A stretch of DNA of 9,168 nt from NCBI GenBank assembly GCA_045579745.1, contig JAZNMQ010000025.1:1-9168 (forward strand), read 5' to 3'. A program made the translations under genes and the position numbers. The stretch comes from Flemingiibacterium sp045579745 (lineage in GTDB: Bacteria; Bacillota; Clostridia; Oscillospirales; CAG-272). Positions 1 through 5,336 of this stretch are shown in pieces. How positions within the stretch are numbered: position 1 is the first letter of the stretch; each line of letters opens with the position of its first letter. The notes beneath the pieces were generated by a model. That model saw nothing but the letters and a program-made list of their open reading frames with translations. It was not told the origin of the DNA and searched no databases.

Positions 1-13
1 CTATCCCTGCCAG

Positions 14-45
14 AAAAAAGCACCTGCGCGAGCAGGTGCTTTTTT
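14..45 (+). terminator. Strong intrinsic terminator of an upstream gene
   Basis: Positions 14-27 and 32-45 form a perfect 14-bp inverted repeat (core GCACCTGC/GCAGGTGC) with a GCGA loop of the GNRA type. It ends in six T's and is preceded by six A's, so it could terminate transcription from either side. No gene lies upstream inside the window, so it presumably ends a plus-strand gene outside it. Confidence 0.85.
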
Positions 46-50
46 CAACG

Positions 51-227
51 AAATTTGCCCTTCGGGCAAGTGAAATAGCTTCGCTGTGAAATATTTGCTT
101 CGCAAATGTGTAATATTCGCTGACGCAAATGTGGGCAAATTTCATTTCACATCGCGACAAAAGGGAGCAATATTTCACAATTCACGAAGTGAATTATTTC
201 ACATTCGCCGCAAGGCGAATATTTCAC
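51..227. repeat. Array of short hairpins with GTGAAAT / ATTTCAC linkers
   Basis: A non-coding stretch made of consecutive small stem-loops joined by a 7-nt linker. Hairpins with TTC loops sit at 55-69 (TTGCCC/GGGCAA), 77-85 (AGC/GCT) and 93-107 (ATTTGC/GCAAAT). An imperfect one lies at 115-130. Further ones are at 179-195 (AATTCAC/GTGAATT, loop GAA) and 203-220 (ATTCGCC/GGCGAAT, loop GCAA). The linker is GTGAAAT at 70-76 and 86-92, GTGTAAT at 108-114, then the reverse complement ATTTCAC at 144-150, 172-178, 196-202 and 221-227. The array as a whole is therefore an inverted repeat. ATTTGCCC at 53-60 can also pair with GGGCAAAT at 133-140. Segment 151-171 looks like a decayed unit. No coding potential is seen; it may be a REP- or MITE-like intergenic repeat. 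Confidence 0.75.
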
Positions 228-267
228 TAAAACCATTTCGACTCTAAAGTTTTTCGAAATTGTGTAG

Positions 268-325
268 ATGCATTTCGGGCATTTCGGGTCTGTAGACAGA
301 TTCGAACCAGCGAAATGCATTTTTT
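268..325 (+). terminator. Terminator-like branched structure
   Basis: Positions 268-277 (ATGCATTTCG) pair perfectly with 311-320 (CGAAATGCAT), followed by a T-run at 320-325. Inside, 285-292 pairs with 297-304 through two G-U wobbles around a TAGA loop. The string GCATTTCGG is repeated in tandem at 270-278 and 279-287, and a separate ATTTCG/CGAAAT hairpin lies at 235-260. Its placement before the promoter at 389-417 suggests it insulates the operon from upstream transcription. Alternatively it is another copy of the local hairpin-rich repeat. Confidence 0.5.
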
Positions 326-346
326 GTATAAACTTTTCACTAACTT

Positions 347-363
347 TTCTACCATTGGTAGAA
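347..363. promoter_or_regulatory. Inverted repeat upstream of promoter, candidate operator
   Basis: A perfect 7-bp inverted repeat (TTCTACC and GGTAGAA around ATT) ends 25 bp before the -35 box of the first operon. Size and position suit binding of a dimeric winged-helix or HTH regulator, two of which are encoded in the operon. No binding evidence can be read from sequence alone. Confidence 0.35.
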
Positions 364-388
364 TGATTAGAAACTTATCGAAACACTA

Positions 389-417
389 TTGACAAAAAGT
401 GATTAGATATGTATAAT
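389..417 (+). promoter_or_regulatory. Consensus sigma-A promoter of the four-gene operon
   Basis: TTGACA at 389-394 and TATAAT at 412-417 match both consensus boxes exactly, with a 17-bp spacer. Transcription should begin near 424-426. The ATG at 409 lies at the -10 box and so cannot be the start of the first gene, which supports the start at 457. Confidence 0.88.
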
Positions 418-456
418 ATCAGTACAGCCGGCTACATCAGAAAGGTGGATATTATT

Positions 457-951
457 ATGAACCAGCAAGAAATAATAAACGGACTAAGATCGATTACAAA
501 AGAAAAGTTTGATGCCTGTAAAGCGGATATTGCATCAATCGGAAAAAATCATCCGACAGAGAGAGGCGTTTTACAGCTTAAAGCTGGAATTTATAACGTG
601 GCAAGCGTTGCGGCAGTTCTCGCAAATTCTGAACACCCTGCCGAAGTGATGAGCTGTAGATTCAGACATTTAGTAAAGCTGTTTCCGGATCTCGCTGAAT
701 ATCATAATGGCTTATCAGATGAAGAAAAGGGTAAGATGGAGGTTTCGCTGCATCCCGAATTATTTATGCGTGTAAACTTCTACAATTCCTTTAATAATGA
801 CCTTGCACAAGCAGAAAAGGATGGCGATCCTCAAAAGATTTTTAAAGCAAGAATCAAAAAAGAAGTTCTGGACGAGATACTTAACATGTGGCGTGAGTTC
901 AGAGTGCAAAATGACTTGTTTGTATTTGCTTTTGATGATAAGGAGGTATAA
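457..951 (+). CDS. Hypothetical helical protein, 164 aa (first of a paralogous pair)
   Basis: I do not recognise the family. The start at 457 is chosen because it follows AAAGGTGG (441-448) by eight bases and lies downstream of the promoter. An in-frame ATG at 409 falls at the -10 box. The product looks soluble and mostly alpha-helical, with no signal peptide or membrane segment. A charged helical region rich in Lys, Glu and Asp spans about residues 113-148, and the tail (154-160) is hydrophobic. The segment K42-x3-Y46-x2-A49-x-V51-A52-x-V54 and a later P-D...Y-H-N...DEEK stretch (77-91) recur in the next gene at similar places, suggesting an old duplication. The gene ends inside the ribosome binding site of the next gene, one base before its ATG, so the two are surely co-transcribed and probably translationally coupled. 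Real gene: confident. Function: unknown. Confidence 0.8.
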   Translation: MNQQEIINGLRSITKEKFDACKADIASIGKNHPTERGVLQLKAGIYNVASVAAVLANSEHPAEVMSCRFRHLVKLFPDLAEYHNGLSDEEKGKMEVSLHPELFMRVNFYNSFNNDLAQAEKDGDPQKIFKARIKKEVLDEILNMWREFRVQNDLFVFAFDDKEV

Positions 952-952
952 C

Positions 953-1441
953 ATGGAAAACTCACGCTTTTTTCAAATCGCACTCGAAATGATAAATACC
1001 GAAACAAAAAAGATAGAGAGCTTTTGCGATGCGTTAGATAATGACCCCGCCGCAAAGAAAAGCCAAATTATCGAATACAAATGCGCAAAATACAGATATG
1101 CCGGAGTAGCCAATGTATGGTGTAAATTCTTTCATAGCCACCGACTCGCTGAAACGAATGAGGAAAATCATTACTTGATTCCCCAAGTCAATGAGATTTT
1201 TGTTACTATACCCGAATATATGGTGCTCTACAACAATGCCCCCGAAGACGAAAAACGGGATTATGCATTGTATTACGGTGTTACCGCATTTGCTGATTCC
1301 GAGATTGCCAAGCTTGAATTAAAACTTGAAAATGCTACCGATTGGGAAAAAGTGGAGCTTAAAGAACGTATCTGTGGACTGACTTATGGAAAGAAATGTC
1401 TTGACGAGGCGTGGCAGAAACGAAAGGATGTGATAAATTGA
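953..1441 (+). CDS. Hypothetical helical protein, 162 aa (second of a paralogous pair)
   Basis: Family not recognised. The ATG at 953 follows a perfect AGGAGG (941-946) by six bases; that ribosome binding site lies inside the last codons of the previous gene. The protein is soluble-looking and rich in aromatic and charged residues. K43-x3-Y47-x2-A50-x-V52-A53-x-V55 matches K42-...-V54 of the upstream product at almost the same residue numbers. A P-E...Y-N-N...EDEK stretch (87-101) and a C-terminal charged helix (about 115-158) also correspond. Overall identity is low, so this is a suspected distant paralogue and not a recent copy. It carries several cysteines (25, 44, 57, 141, 149) but no clear metal-binding spacing. 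Its stop codon overlaps the UUG start of the regulator gene that follows. Confidence 0.8.
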   Translation: MENSRFFQIALEMINTETKKIESFCDALDNDPAAKKSQIIEYKCAKYRYAGVANVWCKFFHSHRLAETNEENHYLIPQVNEIFVTIPEYMVLYNNAPEDEKRDYALYYGVTAFADSEIAKLELKLENATDWEKVELKERICGLTYGKKCLDEAWQKRKDVIN

Positions 1442-1968
1442 AAGAAAAGCTCGAACTTTTAAAGCTTCTTGCCGACGAAACTCGTCTTGAGATTCTTAAT
1501 ATTCTTCTAAAAGCGGATTCGTATGTTGAAAAGATAGCCTGCGAACTTTCACTCACCCCTGCGACTATTTGCTATCACCTAAAAAAAATGGAAGCCGCAG
1601 GCGTTGTCAACTGCTCTCGCTCACAGTTTTACATTATTTATTCGCTCAATCGAGAGATTTTCGACAAACCGCTTTTTGAGCTGATAAAAAAGGACGATGT
1701 AATTGTTGATACCGAAGAAAAGTACAAAAAAGAGGTCTTATCAAACTTTTTCAAATACGGCAGATTGACACAGCTTCCGACGCAGAGAAAGAAGCGCGAA
1801 ATCGTACTGCTTGAAATTGCAAAGGAATTTGAAGCTGATAAAAAGTACGATGAAAAAATTGTTAATGAGATCATTCATAAATTTCATGAGGACCACTGTA
1901 CGATTCGCCGGGAAATGATCGCATTCCGAATTATGGCAAGAGAAAAGGAAACATATTGGCTGGTATGA
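1438..1968 (+). CDS. ArsR-type winged-helix transcriptional regulator with C-terminal DUF2087
   Basis: A 176-aa regulator. The N-terminal part (about 3-65) is a classic ArsR-like winged helix: LKLLADETRLEILNIL, then a recognition-helix region LSLTPATICYHLKKMEAAGVV. The C-terminal part (about 95-176) matches the DUF2087 pattern FFKxGRLxQLPxQRKKREIVLLEIAKEFE...YxEKxVNEIIHKFHxDxxTIRREMI...YW. No clustered metal-binding cysteines are visible, so this is probably not a metal sensor. I prefer the TTG at 1438, which overlaps the previous TGA (TTGA) and follows AAGGATG by seven bases. An in-frame ATG at 1411 would overlap the upstream gene by 31 bases and adds an unconserved-looking extension. It is a plausible autoregulator of this operon, with the inverted repeat at 347-363 as a candidate site; its ligand is unknown. 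Confidence 0.9.
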   Translation: MKEKLELLKLLADETRLEILNILLKADSYVEKIACELSLTPATICYHLKKMEAAGVVNCSRSQFYIIYSLNREIFDKPLFELIKKDDVIVDTEEKYKKEVLSNFFKYGRLTQLPTQRKKREIVLLEIAKEFEADKKYDEKIVNEIIHKFHEDHCTIRREMIAFRIMAREKETYWLV

Positions 1969-1969
1969 A

Positions 1970-2170
1970 ATGAAGAAAGTTATCGTATTTGAAATGATAA
2001 AGCAGTACCGAAAAAAACATCACTTAACACAAGAGGAATTTGGCAAGCTTCTCGGCGTTTCCGCACAAGCAATTTCAAAATGGGAAAGGGAAGAATGCTA
2101 TCCCGATATAACATTTCTGCCTGATATCGCTATGCTTTTGAGATGCAGTGTGAATGATTTTTTCACATAG
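1970..2170 (+). CDS. Small XRE/Cro-type HTH DNA-binding protein, 66 aa
   Basis: Almost the whole protein is one Cro/CI-type helix-turn-helix domain: IKQYRKKHHLTQEEFGKLLGV, then the recognition helix SAQAISKWERE, then the usual YPDITFLPDIAMLLRCSVNDFF ending. There is no sensor or dimerisation domain after it, so it is at the short end of the family; it may be naturally minimal or have lost a C-terminal part. The ATG at 1970 begins two bases after the stop of the DUF2087 regulator, with no strong ribosome binding site of its own, suggesting translational coupling. An ATG at 1994 is a less likely alternative. It is the last gene before the terminator at 2212-2247. Confidence 0.85.
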   Translation: MKKVIVFEMIKQYRKKHHLTQEEFGKLLGVSAQAISKWEREECYPDITFLPDIAMLLRCSVNDFFT

Positions 2171-2211
2171 GATTGTTTCATAAATAAGGCGTTTTAATAC
2201 ATCAGATTTCA

Positions 2212-2247
2212 AAGCCGCTGACAGACCGTCGGCGGCTTAGTTGTTTT
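2212..2247 (+). terminator. Intrinsic terminator ending the first operon
   Basis: An 11-bp stem (2212-2222 with 2228-2238, one G-U pair, core AAGCCGC/GCGGCTT) closes a 5-nt loop and is followed by an imperfect T-rich tail (GTTGTTTT). It separates the XRE gene from the copper operon promoter. Confidence 0.75.
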
Positions 2248-2257
2248 GAAAACCATC

Positions 2258-2286
2258 TTGACATATACCCCATGAGGGTATATAAT
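2258..2286 (+). promoter_or_regulatory. Consensus promoter of the csoR-copA operon
   Basis: TTGACA at 2258-2263 and TATAAT at 2281-2286 are separated by exactly 17 bp. The spacer is almost fully occupied by the palindromic operator at 2263-2283, so a bound repressor would block RNA polymerase directly. Confidence 0.92.
2263..2283. promoter_or_regulatory. CsoR-type copper operator
   Basis: Perfect 8-bp arms ATATACCC and GGGTATAT flank a 5-nt centre. This ATACCC...GGGTAT form is the known type of operator for CsoR repressors in Firmicutes. It overlaps the last base of the -35 box and the first three bases of the -10 box, and lies just upstream of csoR, so autoregulation with derepression by Cu(I) is the expected logic. 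Confidence 0.85.
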
Positions 2287-2318
2287 ATAATTATAAAGTT
2301 CAACGAAAGGCAGATATT

Positions 2319-2618
2319 ATGGACAAAAACTGCTGTTCACATAAAACAAAGCTGCGCTCCGAAAAGGAATATACCGCGCTGATCCATCGCTTAAACCGCA
2401 TCGAGGGTCAGATTCGCGGTATTCGCGGAATGGTCGAAAAGGACGCATATTGCATAGATATTTTAACTCAGGTCAGCGCCGTCAGCGCCGCGCTCAACGC
2501 GTTCAACAGAGAGCTTCTTGCAGATCACATCCGCACATGTGTAGCAAACGATATTAAATCAGGCAGGGACGACACGGTTGAGGAGCTTGTCGCTACCTTG
2601 CCAAAGCTTATGAAATAG
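2319..2618 (+). CDS. csoR: Copper-sensing transcriptional repressor CsoR
   Basis: A 99-aa DUF156/CsoR-family protein, all-helical and lacking a conventional HTH. The family repressor binds operator DNA as a tetramer and releases it on binding Cu(I). The full Cu(I) ligand set is present as C45 (DAYCIDILTQ), H70 and C74 (LLADHIRTCV), the same spacing and residue numbers as in the characterised Bacillus subtilis protein. The family signature RLNRIEGQIRGIRGMVEKD lies at 24-42. An extra N-terminal C5-C6 and H8 might give additional metal contact, but this is speculation. GAAAGG eight bases before the ATG is the ribosome binding site. The neighbouring copA makes a copper sensor far more likely than the nickel, persulfide or formaldehyde members of the family. 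Confidence 0.95.
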   Translation: MDKNCCSHKTKLRSEKEYTALIHRLNRIEGQIRGIRGMVEKDAYCIDILTQVSAVSAALNAFNRELLADHIRTCVANDIKSGRDDTVEELVATLPKLMK

Positions 2619-2626
2619 AGGCTAAT

Positions 2627-5146
2627 ATGCAACATTTTTCAGTTACAGGAATGAGCTGTGCGGCATGCTCCGCAAGGGTTGAACGGGCGGTTCGCGACGT
2701 TTTGGGAGTCAGCGAATGCTCGGTAAATCTACTGACAAATTCAATGGTCGTTGAGGGAACCGCCTCTACCGACGAAATAATAAATGCGGTTGAGAGGGCT
2801 GGCTACGGCGCCTCGGTCAAGGGTGCTAAAGCTCAGAACACGGCTTCATCCGCCAAAGCCGAAGATCCGCTTGCAGACACAGAAACGCCAAGGCTTAAAA
2901 GGCGTCTTTTTACCTCGCTCGGATTTCTTTTGGTATTAATGTATTTAACGATGGGGCATGCGATGCTCGGCTTGCCGATTCCCGCTTTCCTTGAGGGGAA
3001 CAGCGTCGCGCTCGCGCTGATTCAGCTCCTTTTAGCGGCGGCGATAATGATAATTAACGGTAAGTTTTACACAAACGGCTTCATGTCGCTGATTCGTCGC
3101 GCACCAAACATGGATACACTCGTTGCGCTCGGCTCGTCTGCGGCGTTCGTTTACAGCACCGCGCTTCTATTTTGGATGACGGAGCTGACAAGAAACGGCG
3201 ACTTTGCTTCTGCTTCCATGCAGTTGATGCATCTGAGCTTTGAGGCTGCGGCGATGATCCCAACGCTGATTACGGTAGGAAAGCTGCTCGAAGCGTACTC
3301 CAAGGGCAAGACTACCGATGCTCTGAGAGCTTTGATGGAGCTTGCGCCGAAAACTGCGACGGTAATACGCGGCGAGGGTGAGCTGTCCATTCCGATTGAT
3401 GAGGTGAAAAAGGGCGATATCTTCATAGTAAGATCGGGCGAGAGCGTTCCCGTTGACGGAATAGTAATTGACGGCGGCGGTTCGGTTGACGAATCCTCGC
3501 TGACGGGCGAGAGCGTTCCGACTGATAAGCAATCAGGCTCGGGCATCTACGGCGCGACGATATTACGCTCGGGTTATTTGAAATGCGAGGCAACACGCGT
3601 AGGAGAAGATACGACCCTCTCGCAGATTGTAAGAATGGTCAGCGATGCGGCGGCAACGAAGGCTCCTATTGCAAAGCTTGCCGACAAGGTTTCAAGCATT
3701 TTCGTTCCGCTTGTAATGGGTATCGCGCTGCTTTCGTTTGCGATTTGGATGATGTGCGGTGCCGAACTCGGCTTTGCGCTTTCAAGAGGAATTTCTGTGC
3801 TCGTTATAAGCTGTCCGTGTGCGCTCGGACTTGCAACTCCCGTCGCGATCATGGTAGGAAACGGCATCGGTGCCAAAAACGGCATTCTCTTTAAAACAGC
3901 CGCTTCGCTTGAGGCTTCAGGCAAGACCTCGATTGTTGTTCTCGACAAAACGGGAACGGTTACAAAGGGCACGCCGAGCATTACGGATATTATATGCGCC
4001 GATTCGAACGAGAGCGAGCTTATCTCGCTTGCGTATTCGATTGAAAAGCTGAGCGAGCATCCTTTTGCAAGGGCAATTGCTTCATACGGTGATGAGCGTG
4101 GGATTCATGCGCTTCCGATAACCGATTTTGAAACGCTGATCGGAAACGGCGTTCGCGGAAAATACACAGATAAGCTCCTGATCGGCGGAAAGCTTGATCT
4201 GATCGCCGATATCACAGAGCTTTCCGGCTCCATCAAAGCTCGCGCCTCGGAGCTTGCTTCATGCGGTAAAACTCCGCTTGGATTTGTGCTTGGGGAGCGC
4301 TTTCTCGGTATAATCGCTCTTGCTGACGAAATTAAGGACGACAGCAGGGAAGCTATAGCCGAGCTTTCATCAATGGGCATTCGTGTAGTTATGCTGACGG
4401 GCGACAACAAGCTGACAGCCGAGGCTATCGGAAGATCAGTCGGTATCAGCGAGATCATCTCGGGCGTTCTGCCCGACACAAAGCAAGCCGTAGTAGAAAA
4501 GCTTAAAGGTGACGGCAAGCTTATAATGGTTGGCGACGGAATCAACGACGCACCTGCGCTGACATCAGCTGATATAGGCATTGCGATCGGTGCAGGAGCG
4601 GATATTGCCATCGACAGCGCCGATGTGGTGCTAATGAACAGCAGATTATCCGATGTTCCTGCGGCTATAAGGCTTTCGCGCTTCACGCTAAGAACGATAA
4701 GGCAAAACCTATTTTGGGCGTTTTTCTATAATTTAATCGGAATCCCGATAGCGGCAGGGCTGTTTATTCATCCCCTCGGGCTTGAATTGCATCCGATGTT
4801 CGGAGCCGCCGCTATGAGCCTTTCGAGCTTTTGCGTTGTGACTAACGCGCTGAGGCTGAATCTTGTTGACATCCATTCAACAAAGCGTGACAAAAAGAAA
4901 AAACACAGTAATAAATCAACAAAGGAGAATAAAACAATGACAAAGACCATGAAAATCGAGGGCATGATGTGCATGCACTGCTCGGGCAGAGTAAAGAAAG
5001 CGCTTGAGGCGATAAGCGGTGTAGAAGCAGCCGAGGTCAGCCACGAGAGCGGCACAGCCGTTGTAACCCTTTCGGGTGATGTTTCAAAGGAGCTTCTTAG
5101 TGAAACCGTCACAGCCGAGGGCTACAAGGTTCTCGAGGTTATATAA
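2627..5146 (+). CDS. copA: Copper-exporting P1B-type ATPase CopA with fused C-terminal CopZ-like domain
   Basis: An 839-aa inner-membrane Cu(I) pump that uses ATP to expel cytoplasmic copper. In order it shows an N-terminal HMA domain (1-65, GMSCAAC, C11 and C14) and helices 1-4 with a cytoplasmic actuator domain carrying TGES (293-296). The transport site CPC (396-398) is in helix 6. The phosphorylation motif DKTGT begins at D440, SEHP is at 476-479 and GDGINDAP at 636-643. YN in helix 7 and MSLSS in helix 8 complete the Cu(I)-transporter signature. After helix 8 the normal tail runs into a lysine-rich linker (about 752-770) and a second complete HMA domain (771-839, MMCMHC with C782 and C785). 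The linker looks like a former intergenic region: TAATAA at 4909-4914 lies in the -1 frame just after two A-runs. The ATG starts nine bases after the csoR stop, with AGAGG ahead of it. Confidence 0.93.
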   Translation: MQHFSVTGMSCAACSARVERAVRDVLGVSECSVNLLTNSMVVEGTASTDEIINAVERAGYGASVKGAKAQNTASSAKAEDPLADTETPRLKRRLFTSLGFLLVLMYLTMGHAMLGLPIPAFLEGNSVALALIQLLLAAAIMIINGKFYTNGFMSLIRRAPNMDTLVALGSSAAFVYSTALLFWMTELTRNGDFASASMQLMHLSFEAAAMIPTLITVGKLLEAYSKGKTTDALRALMELAPKTATVIRGEGELSIPIDEVKKGDIFIVRSGESVPVDGIVIDGGGSVDESSLTGESVPTDKQSGSGIYGATILRSGYLKCEATRVGEDTTLSQIVRMVSDAAATKAPIAKLADKVSSIFVPLVMGIALLSFAIWMMCGAELGFALSRGISVLVISCPCALGLATPVAIMVGNGIGAKNGILFKTAASLEASGKTSIVVLDKTGTVTKGTPSITDIICADSNESELISLAYSIEKLSEHPFARAIASYGDERGIHALPITDFETLIGNGVRGKYTDKLLIGGKLDLIADITELSGSIKARASELASCGKTPLGFVLGERFLGIIALADEIKDDSREAIAELSSMGIRVVMLTGDNKLTAEAIGRSVGISEIISGVLPDTKQAVVEKLKGDGKLIMVGDGINDAPALTSADIGIAIGAGADIAIDSADVVLMNSRLSDVPAAIRLSRFTLRTIRQNLFWAFFYNLIGIPIAAGLFIHPLGLELHPMFGAAAMSLSSFCVVTNALRLNLVDIHSTKRDKKKKHSNKSTKENKTMTKTMKIEGMMCMHCSGRVKKALEAISGVEAAEVSHESGTAVVTLSGDVSKELLSETVTAEGYKVLEVI
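4921..4927 (+). promoter_or_regulatory. Internal ribosome binding site inside copA
   Basis: AAAGGAG within the copA reading frame lies nine bases before an in-frame ATG at 4937, a near-ideal Shine-Dalgarno arrangement. It is hard to explain unless the C-terminal chaperone domain is, or once was, translated separately. Confidence 0.6.
4937..5146 (+). CDS. copZ: CopZ-like copper chaperone, nested in frame at the 3' end of copA
   Basis: Codons 771-839 of the copA frame encode a complete 69-aa HMA-fold metallochaperone, the typical length of a free CopZ. It begins MTKTMKIEGMMCMHCSGRVKKAL, with the Cu(I) site C12 and C15 of the short form and a G-V-E/V-S strand pattern typical of the fold. Free CopZ carries Cu(I) in the cytosol to CopA or CsoR. 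Here the domain is fused to the pump but keeps its own AAAGGAG and ATG, so both a fused and a free form could be made from one message. Separate expression is an inference from these signals. If a base is missing from the A-runs at 4892-4903, this would simply be a separate copZ gene 22 bases after the copA stop. Confidence 0.55.
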   Translation: MTKTMKIEGMMCMHCSGRVKKALEAISGVEAAEVSHESGTAVVTLSGDVSKELLSETVTAEGYKVLEVI

Positions 5147-5153
5147 CGAAACA

Positions 5154-5305
5154 GGGGCTGTTGCAAGTTGAAAACTTGCGGCAGCCCCGGGCGCGAATGC
5201 GCCCAAATACGACGTTTTTTGTGTGCAATGCACACAAAAATGTCACCCTTGGTGGGTGACAAGGCGTATTTTATGGGAGCTGTTGCAGCTAAGTGCAACA
5301 GCTCC
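5154..5305. repeat. 152-bp multi-hairpin element between convergent genes
   Basis: Five stem-loops lie almost end to end. 5154-5169/5173-5188 is a 16-bp stem with two G-U pairs and a GAA loop. 5189-5194/5199-5204 is GGGCGC/GCGCCC. 5216-5226/5230-5240 is T-rich with GTGTGC/GCACAC. 5241-5248/5254-5261 is TGTCACCC with GGGTGACA. 5276-5287/5294-5305 is a perfect 12-bp stem. AAATACG (5205-5211) pairs with CGTATTT (5265-5271), enclosing the third and fourth hairpins as a branched structure. The first and last hairpins share G-G-x-GCTGTTGCA, so the element ends in related sequences. It occupies the gap between copA (plus) and the hydrolase (minus), where a bidirectional terminator is expected, but no hairpin has a classic T-tail. 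It may be a mobile, MITE-like repeat. Confidence 0.7.
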
Positions 5306-5336
5306 TTAAAGTTTTATTTAACGCGCCTAAACTGTC

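Noticed and set aside
51..227. CRISPR array
   Set aside because: The constant unit is only 7 nt, the intervening segments are self-complementary hairpins of varying length, and the orientation flips midway. None of this fits repeat-spacer arrays.
285..310. Minus-strand GGTTCGAATC resembling a tRNA T-loop, as in a tRNA fragment or integration site
   Set aside because: The flanking bases do not form a 5-bp T-stem and there is no acceptor stem, anticodon arm or CCA nearby. The bases are better explained by the hairpin 285-304 and the terminator-like stem.
409..456. Upstream ATG at 409 as start of the first unknown gene
   Set aside because: It lies at the -10 box of a perfect promoter, so it would be upstream of the transcript start; the ATG at 457 has a good ribosome binding site.
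3151..4686. Long antisense and alternate-frame open frames within copA
   Set aside because: They are serine/proline/alanine- or arginine-rich shadows of a well-conserved ATPase gene, without ribosome binding sites or promoters.
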